Shown here: positions 17,179 through 26,111 of the stretch, in pieces
Layout: every line of letters starts with the position of its first letter
How positions within the stretch are numbered: the stretch's first letter is position 1
NCBI GenBank assembly: GCA_030658975.1
Contig: JAUSBL010000040.1
Coordinates: 1-64,000, forward strand
DNA: 64,000 nucleotides
From: Candidatus Latescibacterota bacterium
Lineage (GTDB): Bacteria > Krumholzibacteriota > Krumholzibacteriia > LZORAL124-64-63
Direction: 5' to 3'
The notes under the pieces: generated by a model
Database searches by the model: none
What the model saw: only the letters and a program-made list of their open reading frames with translations
Told to the model about the DNA's origin: nothing
Made by a program: the position numbers and the translations under genes

Positions 17179-18255
17179 GTGACGCATCCCCAGCCGACGG
17201 CGCAGTCCGTCCGCGACGCCCTGCGCGAGGTCCTGGTGCCCGGCACCCGGGTCGACGTGGTCAAGATCGACCTGATCGGCGACGTGCGGGTCGCCGACGG
17301 CCTGGTCGAGGTGCGGATCAAGCACACCACCGAGAAGCAGGAGACCATCGACGCCGTGCGCGGGCTGGTCGAGGCGCGCGTGCGCGCGCTGCCGGGCGTG
17401 CGCGAGGTGCGCGTCGCGGTCGACAGCCCCGCGCCGCCGCCCAGGCGCGCGGCGCCCAACCCCGATCCCTGGGCCGACCGGGCCCGCCTCGACGGCGTGA
17501 AGCGCATCGTCGCGGTGGCCAGCGGCAAGGGCGGCGTGGGCAAGTCGACGGTGGCGGTGAACCTGGCGCTGGCCCTGAAGGCGCTGGGGCACCGCGTCGG
17601 GCTGATGGATGCGGACATCTACGGGCCGTCGCTGCCCACGATGCTCGGCACGCAGGAAGGTCCCGTGGCGCTGGGCGAGAAGGCCATCGGCCCCGTCGTC
17701 GCGCACGGGCTGCAGTGCATCTCGATGGGCATGCTGGTCCCGCCGGGTCAGGCCGTGGTGTGGCGCGGGCCGATGGTCATGGCGGCGGTGCGCCAGTTCC
17801 TCAAGGACGTGGTCTGGTCGGATCTCGATTACCTGGTCGTGGACATGCCGCCGGGCACCGGCGACGCGCAGCTCACCCTGGTCCAGCAGGTGCCGGTCGA
17901 CGGCGTGGTGATGGTGACCACGCCGCAGGAACTCGCGCTGGCGGACGTGCGCCGCGGCATCCAGATGTTCGGCCAGGTGGGGGCGCCGGTGCTGGGCGTG
18001 GTGGAGAACATGAGCTACTTCCACTGCCCGGACAACGGCAAGGACTACCACATCTTCGGCAAGGGCGGCGGCCGCGCGGTCGCCGACGAGTTCGGGGTGC
18101 CCCTGCTCGCGGAACTGCCGCTGGATCCGGCGACGCGCGAGGGTGGGGATTCCGGGGCGCCCGTGGTCGAGGCGGGGGAGAGCCCGACGCGAACGGCATT
18201 CCTGGAGCTGGCGCGGCAGGTCGCGCAGCGGCTCGCGCCGAAGACCGTCGCGTGA
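17179..18255 (+). CDS. mrp: Mrp/ApbC-type Fe-S cluster carrier ATPase
   Basis: The 358-residue P-loop protein has an N-terminal MIP18/DUF59 domain (about 8-85) and a deviant Walker A motif SGKGGVGKST (115-124). DADIYGPSLP, VDMPPGTGDAQ and VENMSY follow. Mrp/ApbC/NBP35 proteins carry Fe-S clusters to apoproteins in the cytoplasm. The usual C-terminal CxxC is here CPDNG, with only the first Cys retained, a variant seen in many DUF59-Mrp fusions. The GTG start has GGAGG upstream. It is read divergently from the GT2 gene. Confidence 0.93.
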   Translation: MTHPQPTAQSVRDALREVLVPGTRVDVVKIDLIGDVRVADGLVEVRIKHTTEKQETIDAVRGLVEARVRALPGVREVRVAVDSPAPPPRRAAPNPDPWADRARLDGVKRIVAVASGKGGVGKSTVAVNLALALKALGHRVGLMDADIYGPSLPTMLGTQEGPVALGEKAIGPVVAHGLQCISMGMLVPPGQAVVWRGPMVMAAVRQFLKDVVWSDLDYLVVDMPPGTGDAQLTLVQQVPVDGVVMVTTPQELALADVRRGIQMFGQVGAPVLGVVENMSYFHCPDNGKDYHIFGKGGGRAVADEFGVPLLAELPLDPATREGGDSGAPVVEAGESPTRTAFLELARQVAQRLAPKTVA

Positions 18256-18431
18256 ACGGGTAACGATGGCCCCCATCGCCGGGGTCGCGCGCGGGGCACA
18301 TTCCGGGCCCGGCGCGCCTGTCTTCCGGGCGCTCCGGCGGCGGGGGCGATTTGTGCTTCCTTGCGGCGGGCATTCGTGAATAATCCGGGGCGTCGCGCCG
18401 GGAGTCGGGCGGTTCGCAGCGGGAGGACGCG

Positions 18432-19631
18432 GTGACGGGTCGGAGCCGGTGGTGGGCGGGGGACGGGATCGTGTTCGCGGCGCTGCTGCTGACGGCGCTG
18501 GCGTCGATGCTGTCGGTGGCGATCGCCCAGCTGCTGCTCGGCGCGGCCCTGCTGGCGGCGCTCGTGCGGGTGGCGTCGCGGCGCGACCGGCCGGCGCGCA
18601 CGGGGCTCGAACTGCCGTTCCTGCTGCTGCTGGTCTGGGCGCTGGCGACGATCCCGCTGTCCGACGTGCCGCACGAGGGCCTGCGCAACGCGCGCCGCTT
18701 CTACCTCTTCGTCCCGCTGTGGCTGGGTGCGGGCTACGTGACCGGCGAACGCCGGCGCTGGGCCGTGCTGGCCGCGCTCGCGCTCGGCGCGACGATCAAC
18801 GCCGTGTACAGCGTTACGGTCGAGTCGGTGCTCCCCGGCGACTACGCGCACCGCATCGGCATGATCCAGCACAGCATCATCACCGCGAGCTGGCTCGTGA
18901 TGGCGGTCGCCCTGCTGGCGGGGGCCGTCGCGCTGCTGGGACCCGGACGCCGGCTGCGCCTGGCGGCCGGCGCCGTCCTGGTGCCGCTGCTCGTCGCCCT
19001 CGCCCTGACCCAGTCGCGCAGCGCCTGGCTGGGCGCCGCGGCGGGTTTCGGGCTGATGACCCTGCTCTCGCGGCCGCGCCTGATCCTGCCGCTGGTCCTG
19101 CTGGCGGCGGCGGGCGTCGCGCTTTCGCCCGCGCACCTGCGCGACAGGCTGTGGTCGGTGACCGACCCGAACGACGCCACGAACGCGCAGCGGCTGGTCC
19201 TGTGGCGGGCCGGGCTGGACCTCGTGCGCGAACACCCGGTCGTCGGCGTCGGCGACCGCAACCTCGCGCCGCTCACGCCCGCGCTGGTGGTGGTGCCCGG
19301 CGCCACCCTGACCACTCACGTCCGCCACCTCCATCAGAACTTCCTGATGCTCGCGGTGATCTGGGGCCTGCCGGGCCTCGTGTTCGGGACCTGGTTCCTG
19401 CTGGGTCTGGGCTGGCGGCTGGCAAGCCGCTGGCGGGCGCTGCGCCCCGCCGGCGCGCGCGCGCCGCCCGCGCAGCGCATCTGGGCGCTGGGCGCGCTGG
19501 GCGTCTGGGCGGGCGTGGTCGTCGCGGGATTCTTCGACTGGACGTTCGGGGATCCCGAGCTGGGACTGGTCTACCTGCTGGCGGCCGGCATCGCGCTGGC
19601 GCCGCCGAAGGCGGGAGCCGATCAGGCGTAG
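18432..19631 (+). CDS. O-antigen ligase/polymerase (WaaL/Wzy) family protein
   Basis: A 399-residue polytopic membrane protein with about ten hydrophobic segments. A large periplasmic loop (about 235-300) carries RLVLWRAGLDLVREHPVVGVG and the conserved His in HVRHLHQNFLMLA, the Wzy_C/WaaL signature. Such enzymes join O-antigen or other glycans to lipid A core, or polymerise repeats, on the periplasmic side. The GTG at 18432 has GGGAGGA upstream. It lies near a GT2 gene and a phosphotransferase-like gene. Its last 10 bases overlap the convergent sulfatase-fold gene. Confidence 0.87.
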   Translation: MTGRSRWWAGDGIVFAALLLTALASMLSVAIAQLLLGAALLAALVRVASRRDRPARTGLELPFLLLLVWALATIPLSDVPHEGLRNARRFYLFVPLWLGAGYVTGERRRWAVLAALALGATINAVYSVTVESVLPGDYAHRIGMIQHSIITASWLVMAVALLAGAVALLGPGRRLRLAAGAVLVPLLVALALTQSRSAWLGAAAGFGLMTLLSRPRLILPLVLLAAAGVALSPAHLRDRLWSVTDPNDATNAQRLVLWRAGLDLVREHPVVGVGDRNLAPLTPALVVVPGATLTTHVRHLHQNFLMLAVIWGLPGLVFGTWFLLGLGWRLASRWRALRPAGARAPPAQRIWALGALGVWAGVVVAGFFDWTFGDPELGLVYLLAAGIALAPPKAGADQA

Positions 19632-21139
19632 CCGAGTTCGGTCAGCTGACGCCGCACCCTGTCATCGAGATCCTCCCACCCGCCGGCGGCCTCTGGCTCC
19701 CCGCGATCGTCGTCGTCGGGGCCGCCGGCGCGGTTCCACACCGCAGCCGCGTCCAGCAGTTCCTGCAGGCGCTGCGGCTGTTCCGCGCTCAGGTCGCGCA
19801 GCTCCCGCGGATCGTCGATGAGATGGAAGAGCGCCAGCGGCGCCAAAGGGCGGCGTCGGGCGATGAGCTTCCACGGCCCGGCGCGCACGCCGACCAGGTC
19901 CGGGCCGTAGGCGATGTCCTCCGACAGCAGGATCCTCTCCGCTGAGGAATTCCCGGCGCCGTCGCGGGGCTGCGCCCGGCCGAGCAGGGACGCCGGCGCG
20001 CTCGCGGGCAGCGGCAGCGGCGGCTGGTCCAGCCAGGTGGCGGCCGTCGGCGCCAGGTCGCAGAGCGAGACCGGCCGGTCCCGGACGGCGCCGGCCGGGA
20101 CGCCGGGCCCGCGCACGAGCCAGGGCACGTGCAGCAGTTCCTGGAACTGGGTGTGGCCGTGGCCGATGGCGCGCAGGTCGCGCGGGTCGTGGTCCCAGAG
20201 GCGCGCGGCAGCGGCGTGCTCCAGGAATTCCTCGCCGTGATCCGACCAGATCATCACCAGGGTGTTCGTCGCGAGGCCCCAATCCTCGAGCCGGTCCAGG
20301 ATCGTTCCCAGCGATTCGTCGACGTGGCGGACCGACGCGGCGTAGAGGGCCTTCTTGGCCGCCAGGGCCAGCGCGGCCGGCCCGTCCAGCGGCAGGGCCG
20401 CCCGGCCGAGGTGGGGGACCCCGACCGACTCGTCGCCCCAGCGGGCCAGCGCCCGCAGCTGCGCGTCGCGGTAGCCGCCGGCTCCCGCGGCCTCGAGCAG
20501 GGGAGTATACAGGCGGCGCGGCGGCATGGTCGGTTCGTGCGCGTCGTTGAACAGGACGAAGGCGCAGAACGGCCGGTCCGCCCGGCGCCGGATCCAGTCC
20601 AGGGCGAGCGCGGCGACGTCGGGCGCGGCGTGGTTGCGGTAGACCCGGTCCTGGAAGCTCTCCGCCAGACCGAAACCCACGAAGGGATTCGAATAGATGG
20701 CGCCGGTGCGGTAGCCGCGGCCGGCCAGGTGACCGGCCAGCGTGGTCGCGCCGTCGCGCAGGCGTGCGGGAGCCTGCTGCGCCATGTTGCGCGGGCCGCC
20801 GCGCATCCCGGCGCCGTGCAGGCAGGGCATCAGGCCCGTGAACGCGCTGGCGAACGAGGGCAGCGTCCAGGGCGCGGGCGCGTTCGCGTCGGCGAAGCGC
20901 AGGCCGTCGCGGGCCACGGCGTCCATGGCGGGCGTCAGCGGCCCTGCGGCGCAGGCGGCGCCCATGTGGTCGGCGCGCAGGGTGTCCACCGCGAGCAGCA
21001 GGAGGTTGGGCGGACCCTCGCGGCGGGGCGCGGCGGTCGGCGGCGAGATCGTCCGGCGCAGCACGGTCACGAGCCGGTCGCGGCGCGTCGCGAGGCGTCG
21101 CTTCAACGTCATGGGCAGGAAGGGATCGTTGTGGTTCAT
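19622..21139 (-). CDS. Sulfatase-fold (alkaline phosphatase superfamily) enzyme with Thr nucleophile
   Basis: The 505-residue protein shows LLAVDTLRADHMG (metal Asp 52), PWTLPSFASAFTG at about 90-102 and SDHGEEFLEH near 315. At the position where true sulfatases have Cys or Ser in CxPxR, this protein has Thr in TLPSF, so formylglycine formation is not expected. Thr is the nucleophile in phosphoethanolamine and phosphoglycerol transferases of this superfamily. A role in modifying surface glycans or lipids fits the adjacent ligase gene. No N-terminal signal or membrane bundle is obvious, which is unusual for a transferase; a soluble phosphodiesterase is possible. Confidence 0.82.
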   Translation of the reverse strand: MNHNDPFLPMTLKRRLATRRDRLVTVLRRTISPPTAAPRREGPPNLLLLAVDTLRADHMGAACAAGPLTPAMDAVARDGLRFADANAPAPWTLPSFASAFTGLMPCLHGAGMRGGPRNMAQQAPARLRDGATTLAGHLAGRGYRTGAIYSNPFVGFGLAESFQDRVYRNHAAPDVAALALDWIRRRADRPFCAFVLFNDAHEPTMPPRRLYTPLLEAAGAGGYRDAQLRALARWGDESVGVPHLGRAALPLDGPAALALAAKKALYAASVRHVDESLGTILDRLEDWGLATNTLVMIWSDHGEEFLEHAAAARLWDHDPRDLRAIGHGHTQFQELLHVPWLVRGPGVPAGAVRDRPVSLCDLAPTAATWLDQPPLPLPASAPASLLGRAQPRDGAGNSSAERILLSEDIAYGPDLVGVRAGPWKLIARRRPLAPLALFHLIDDPRELRDLSAEQPQRLQELLDAAAVWNRAGGPDDDDRGEPEAAGGWEDLDDRVRRQLTELGYA

Positions 21140-21192
21140 CGCCCCGTGTTCGCTTCCTGGACAGTCGCGGTCCCGGCGACTAGTCTAGGTCC

Positions 21193-21651
21193 ATGGACCT
21201 GCGCGCGCATATCCCCGCTGGCTGCCTGCTGCCGAGACTGGCCTGCTCGAGCCAGGAAGAGGCCGTCGGCGTGCTCGCCACGGCCGTGGCCCGCGCCGTC
21301 GGCCTGCCCGACGACCGGGCGCTGCGGCAGGAGATCCTCGCGCGCGAGGCCGTCGGAGACACCAACGTCGGCCTGGGCGTCGCCATCCCCCACATCCGCA
21401 CCCGGCTGGTCGCCAAGCCCCTGCTCGCGGTCGCCACGCTGGCCGGACCCCTGTCGCGCGAGGGGCGGGAGCCGCCCGTGGACGTGCTGCTGCTGATCGT
21501 GGGCCCGCAGCAGGACCCGCGCACGATGCTCAAGCTCCTGGCCAGGCTGGTGCGGCAGGTCAAGGCTCCCGGCTTCCTGGAAGCCCTGCGGTCGGCGACC
21601 TCGCCCGAAGAATTGAAACGGGCGTTTCCCGCCGACGTGCCGACCGTCTGA
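21193..21651 (+). CDS. PTS EIIA (PtsN/fructose-type) domain protein
   Basis: A 152-residue single EIIA domain. GLGVAIPHIRT carries the phospho-accepting His (near residue 75), and the C-terminal LKLLARLVRQVKAP and FLEALRSATSPEEL helices are typical. No EI, HPr, EIIB or EIIC is in this window, so a regulatory PtsN-like role is more likely than sugar transport. It starts 53 bases from the divergent sulfatase-fold gene. Confidence 0.85.
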   Translation: MDLRAHIPAGCLLPRLACSSQEEAVGVLATAVARAVGLPDDRALRQEILAREAVGDTNVGLGVAIPHIRTRLVAKPLLAVATLAGPLSREGREPPVDVLLLIVGPQQDPRTMLKLLARLVRQVKAPGFLEALRSATSPEELKRAFPADVPTV

Positions 21652-21668
21652 CAGGGCTCGTTTTCCGC

Positions 21669-21697
21669 TTGGTCCCCTCCCGGCCTTGGGCTATGTT
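21669..21697 (+). promoter_or_regulatory. Candidate promoter of the exported-protein operon
   Basis: TTGGTC (21669-21674) and TATGTT (21692-21697) are spaced 17 bases apart, 73 bases before the lamin-tail protein start. Confidence 0.5.
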
Positions 21698-21770
21698 AAA
21701 CGGCCCGGCAACGGCCCACAACCGAGATCATCCCCGTCAACGTTTTCCCTCCGCAAGGGAGCGAGGTCCG

Positions 21771-24700
21771 ATGACCAGCCAATCCAGGATCCCCCGCCGC
21801 GGCGCATGGATCGCCATCTTGGTCGCGACGGTCGCTTTCGCCGCGACCGTCCACGCCGCCGCCGACCATCTGCTGATCAGCGAGGTCCTCGTCAAGGAGC
21901 GGCCGGGCGTCACGTCCTACGGCAGCGAGTACGTCGAGATCACCAACGCGGGCGCCGCGGCGGCCGACCTCGCGCAGGTCTACCTGACCGACGCGGGCAA
22001 CAGCCTCAACGCGACGACCTTCTACTACAACATCGTCACGGGCGGCGGCGCCGGCGGCGGCGGCTCCTCGGGCGACTTCCACGCGCGCTTCCCCGCGGGC
22101 GCGACGCTGGCCCCGGGCGCGTCGGTGGTGGTGGCGCTGCGCGGCAGCGCGGCCTTCCAGACCTCGCACGGCCGGCTGCCCGACTACGAGCTGTTCGAGG
22201 ACGGCATCGCGCCCGACGCCGTGCCCGAACTGGTCGAGGCCTTCCCCGGCAGCATCGGTTTCGGACTGGGCAACGGCTCGACCAACACGGTCCCCACCGG
22301 CGGTTGGCTGGATGACGTCTCGGAGACCCTGGTGATGTACCACTGGGATGGGGCGACCGACCTGGTCGCCGACCTGGACTACCTGACCTGGGGGACCAGC
22401 ACCTCCCTGCGCATCAACAAGACGGGCGTGACGGTCGACGGCCCCGACGCCGACAGCATCGCGAGCGCCTACCTGGCCGACACCGCCCCGGGTTCGCAGC
22501 AGGCGATCACCACGATCCACGCCTATGGCGACTGCTTCCAGCGACTCAGCGCCGACGAGGGCGCCGAGACCGCCACGGGCGGCAACGGCCTGACCGGCCA
22601 CGACGAGACCAGCGAGAACCTGACGGCGACCTGGAACGTGGCCGCGGACCAGGACCCGACCTCCACCGGGACCGCGTCGCCCGCGACGCCCCTGGTGACC
22701 GCGGCCGAGACCTCGCCTGCGACGCCCTACAACACGCTGCCGGTGACCGTGACGGCGACGGTCCTGTCCCCGTCCGGCAACGCCGCGAGCGCGGTGTCCC
22801 TGAACTGGCGCACCGACGCCGGCTGGACCACGGTGGCCGCCACCGGCGCCGGCAACGCCTGGACCGCGCAGATCCCCGCCCTGCCGGCCGGCACGGTCGT
22901 GCAGTGGTACGTGACCGCCGCGGGCACCGCCGGCGGCCCGAGCGCGCTGCCCCACGGCGCGCCTTTCTACGTGCGCGCCTACACCGTGCAGCAGCCGCCC
23001 GACCCGGGCGACAGCCCGCCGCACCTGCTGCTGACCGAGGTCTGCGTGCAGGGCAGCGACCACGAGTTCATCGAGATCTACAACCCGACCGACGAGACCG
23101 TGGAACTGGACAACTACTACGTCACCGACGCGGTCTACACCACGCAGGGCTACTGGCTGCTGCCTGCGGGCAACCCCTCGTCGGGGACCATCGGCGGCGG
23201 CACATTCACCGACTTCCAGGCCCGCTTCCCGGCTGGGGCGACCATCGAACCGGGCGAGGCGCTGACACTGTCGCTGGCCGGCAGCGACAAGTTCCAGACG
23301 GTCTGGGGTTCGGCGCCCGACTTCGAGATCCGCGAAGACGGCGGGTCGGCGGACGCGATCCCGAACATGCGCGAGGTCTTCCCGGGCAGCCTGCAGGGCG
23401 ACGAGACCGGCGCCTGGGCGACGCTGACCAACACGGCCGAGATCGTCGTGCTCTACTACTGGGACGGGGCCAGCAACCTGGTCACCGACATCGACATGTT
23501 CATGTGGGGCTCGAGCACGAGCGCCCGCGTGGACAAGACCGGCGTCTCGGTCAACGGCTCGACCTACGCCGCGGATACGCCCGTGGCCTCGCAGGACCAG
23601 TTCATGCTGACCCACGACATCCTGGGCAGCTTCCAGCGGCTCGATCCGGGGGAGGGCACCGAGACCGAGGCCGGCGGCAACGGCCCCCTGGGCCACAACG
23701 AGACCAGCGAGAATGTCAGCGGCACCTGGTCCGCCGCCGACGGCACGCCCGGCGTCTACGAGGTGGTCGAACTGGCCGTCACCGTGGCGACGCTCGCGCC
23801 CCAGCACCCGCAGCCGGGCGAGGACGCCGTGGTGACCGCCGCGGTGACCGGCACGGCCGCGGTCACCAGCGTGACCCTGCGCTACTCCCTGGACGGGGGA
23901 GCGTTCACGGACGTCGCTTGCACCAACAACGGCAACGGCACCTGGAGCGGCACGATCCCCGCCCAGGCCGACGGCGTCGAAGTGGCCTGGTACGTGACGG
24001 CCGCGGGCGCGGGCGGCGCGTCGGCGGTCTGGCCGCAGGGGGGCGCCGCCGAGGCCCCGACCTACACGGTCGAGATCATCGTCCCCGGGTACGGCCTGGC
24101 CAAGCTGCTGATGACCAAGGTCTGCACGCTCGGCACCGCCGCGGAGTTCGTGGAGATCTGCAACCCGAACGCTTTCGACGTGCCGCTGCGCAACTTCTAC
24201 CTGACCGACGCGGTGTACTACGAGAGCCAGGCCTACTGGAACCTGCCGAACGGCACGCCTTCGCGCGCCACGCTCGGCGGCGGCGACTTCACCGACTTCC
24301 TGGCGAAGTTCCCCGACGACGCGGTGCTGGCGGCCGGCGATACGATCACCGTTTCGATCAGCGGCAGCCAGAGCTTCCTCTCCGCCTGGGGCGTGATGCC
24401 CTACTACGAGCTGTTCGAGGACGACGACTACGAGGACTCCGTCGCCGACCTGCGCGAAGTGTTCCCCGGCAGCATCAACGGCGTCACCGCGCCCACGCTG
24501 TCCAACCTCTCGGACACGGGCACCTACATCAACGGCGAGATCGTGGCCCTGTTCTTCTGGGACGGCGTCAGCGACCTGGTGACCGACATCGACGTCTTCA
24601 TCTGGGGCGAGGGCAACTCGTACTCGGTGGTCAAGACCGGCATCACCATCGGCGCCAGCACCTACGCCGCCGAAGCCGGCTACCCCGACCCGTTCATGGC

Positions 24701-25208
24701 CGAGCACTCCGGCGGCGAAGCCTACGTCCGCCTCGACGCCACCGAGGGCAGCCAGGCCCAGTCCGGCAGCAACGGCTTCGGGGGCGCCGACGAGACCAGC
24801 GAGAACCTGGCTACGACGTGGGGCGTCCAGGTCGTGACTCCGGTCGCGCCCCCGATGCCCGAGGGTTCCGGCGAGGTGACGCTGGGCGTGCCGGCGCAGA
24901 CCTTCCTGGCCTCGCGCGGCGAGAGCTTCCGCATCACGTTCACGGCTTCGCCCGGGGCGGAGACGGTGCTGCGCATCATCGACCTGAACGGCCGCCTGGT
25001 GCGCCACCTCTACGACTCGCGCTTCGACGGAGACGCTTCCATCGTGCCCGACACGCCGTCGATCAGGGTGTGGGACGGGCGCAACGAGACCTACGAGCTG
25101 GCCCGGGCCGGGATGTACGTCGTCCACCTCCAGGTGACCGACCCCAGGACAGGCAAGAGGATCGAAAAGACCGCACCGGCCGTGGTGTCCACGCGCCTGA
25201 GCAACTAG
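21771..25208 (+). CDS. Secreted triple lamin-tail-domain protein with FlgD-like C-terminus
   Basis: The 1145-residue protein has a signal peptide (about 1-30, ending HAAA). Three lamin-tail-domain (LTD) units start near residues 31, 416 and 774, with LLISEVLV, LLLTEVCV and LLMTKVCT as first strands. Each is followed by a YLTDA or YVTDA strand and closes with a DETSEN or NETSEN block. Two Ig/FN3-like linkers (WYVTAAG endings) separate them. The last 110 residues look like a FlgD Ig-like domain (LRIIDLNGRLVRHL ... VWDGRNETYELARAGMY), common at the end of secreted FCB proteins. No catalytic domain is seen. LTDs in bacteria are often linked to secreted nucleases or phosphoesterases. Confidence 0.87.
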   Translation: MTSQSRIPRRGAWIAILVATVAFAATVHAAADHLLISEVLVKERPGVTSYGSEYVEITNAGAAAADLAQVYLTDAGNSLNATTFYYNIVTGGGAGGGGSSGDFHARFPAGATLAPGASVVVALRGSAAFQTSHGRLPDYELFEDGIAPDAVPELVEAFPGSIGFGLGNGSTNTVPTGGWLDDVSETLVMYHWDGATDLVADLDYLTWGTSTSLRINKTGVTVDGPDADSIASAYLADTAPGSQQAITTIHAYGDCFQRLSADEGAETATGGNGLTGHDETSENLTATWNVAADQDPTSTGTASPATPLVTAAETSPATPYNTLPVTVTATVLSPSGNAASAVSLNWRTDAGWTTVAATGAGNAWTAQIPALPAGTVVQWYVTAAGTAGGPSALPHGAPFYVRAYTVQQPPDPGDSPPHLLLTEVCVQGSDHEFIEIYNPTDETVELDNYYVTDAVYTTQGYWLLPAGNPSSGTIGGGTFTDFQARFPAGATIEPGEALTLSLAGSDKFQTVWGSAPDFEIREDGGSADAIPNMREVFPGSLQGDETGAWATLTNTAEIVVLYYWDGASNLVTDIDMFMWGSSTSARVDKTGVSVNGSTYAADTPVASQDQFMLTHDILGSFQRLDPGEGTETEAGGNGPLGHNETSENVSGTWSAADGTPGVYEVVELAVTVATLAPQHPQPGEDAVVTAAVTGTAAVTSVTLRYSLDGGAFTDVACTNNGNGTWSGTIPAQADGVEVAWYVTAAGAGGASAVWPQGGAAEAPTYTVEIIVPGYGLAKLLMTKVCTLGTAAEFVEICNPNAFDVPLRNFYLTDAVYYESQAYWNLPNGTPSRATLGGGDFTDFLAKFPDDAVLAAGDTITVSISGSQSFLSAWGVMPYYELFEDDDYEDSVADLREVFPGSINGVTAPTLSNLSDTGTYINGEIVALFFWDGVSDLVTDIDVFIWGEGNSYSVVKTGITIGASTYAAEAGYPDPFMAEHSGGEAYVRLDATEGSQAQSGSNGFGGADETSENLATTWGVQVVTPVAPPMPEGSGEVTLGVPAQTFLASRGESFRITFTASPGAETVLRIIDLNGRLVRHLYDSRFDGDASIVPDTPSIRVWDGRNETYELARAGMYVVHLQVTDPRTGKRIEKTAPAVVSTRLSN

Positions 25209-25223
25209 GGGAGGCTGAGAGGC

Positions 25224-26111
25224 ATGATCCGCAGCGCAACGATCACCGTCGCCTTCGTGCTCGGGCTGGCCGCGTCCACGGCGCAGGCGGCCTTCGAGAA
25301 CGTCGACATCAGCCCGCGGGCGCGGGCCATGGGCGGCGCCGCCGTGGCGGTCGCCGACGACGCCTTCGCGCCCTTCTTCAACCCGGCCGGGATGGCGGGA
25401 CAGACGCGCCCCGCCCTGGGCAACTCCTACGTGAAGCCCTACGGCCTGAGCTTCAACGAGCAGATGTACTTCGGCGGCGTGGCGCCGCTGTCGGCCCGCC
25501 TGGGCGCGCTCGGCTTCGGCTACCGCCGCTTCGCCGTGACGTACCAGGACGTCGACCTCACGACCGAGAGCACGTTCACGCTGGCCCACGGCCTGACCCT
25601 GTACGAGGACCTCCACTCGACGATCAGGTTCGGCACCGCGCTGAACCTCTACGACCTCGAGTACGCCGAGACCGTCGGCGGCGTGGACCCCGGCCACGCC
25701 AGCGTCGTGGGCGCGGACGTGGGCCTGCAGGTCGTCCTGCACGAGCGCACCCGCCTGGGCGTGATGGTCCGCAACCTGAACAACCCCCAGATCGGCCTGG
25801 ACAGCGAAGAGCTCATGCAGCAGCTCACGGGCGGGATCTCCTACATGCCCTACGACGGCGTGACGACCGCCTTCGAGGTGGGCAACACGCTCGACGGCCA
25901 GACCCGCTACCGCGGCGGCGTCGAGTTCGCGGCGCTGGGCGCCCTGCACCTGCGCGGCGGCGTGGCCACCAACCCCTCGCTGGTGACCGGCGGCTTCGGC
26001 TACGGCTACGGCGGGATCACGGTCGACTACGGCTTCTCGACGGGCGGCGGGGTGCTGTCCCCCAGCCACCAGTTCGGGATGACCTTCGCCTGGGGCGGTG
26101 AGGCGCCGTGA
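25224..26111 (+). CDS. PorV/PorQ-like outer-membrane beta-barrel protein
   Basis: A 295-residue protein with a signal peptide (1-22). The ARAMGGAAVAVADDAFAPFFNPAGMAG-type N-terminal region (seen from residue 31; key element MGGAAVA then NPAGMA) is the hallmark of the PorV/UPF0164/FadL-related barrels. Alternating hydrophobic strands run to a terminal aromatic strand (MTFAWGG). PorV acts as a shuttle or anchor subunit in type IX secretion; no other T9SS core gene is visible here. It starts 15 bases after the LTD gene and overlaps the next gene by 4 bases. Confidence 0.85.
   Translation: MIRSATITVAFVLGLAASTAQAAFENVDISPRARAMGGAAVAVADDAFAPFFNPAGMAGQTRPALGNSYVKPYGLSFNEQMYFGGVAPLSARLGALGFGYRRFAVTYQDVDLTTESTFTLAHGLTLYEDLHSTIRFGTALNLYDLEYAETVGGVDPGHASVVGADVGLQVVLHERTRLGVMVRNLNNPQIGLDSEELMQQLTGGISYMPYDGVTTAFEVGNTLDGQTRYRGGVEFAALGALHLRGGVATNPSLVTGGFGYGYGGITVDYGFSTGGGVLSPSHQFGMTFAWGGEAP

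Noticed and set aside
19622-21139. Formylglycine sulfatase
   Set aside because: The Cys/Ser-x-Pro-x-Arg motif is missing; Thr occupies the nucleophile position.
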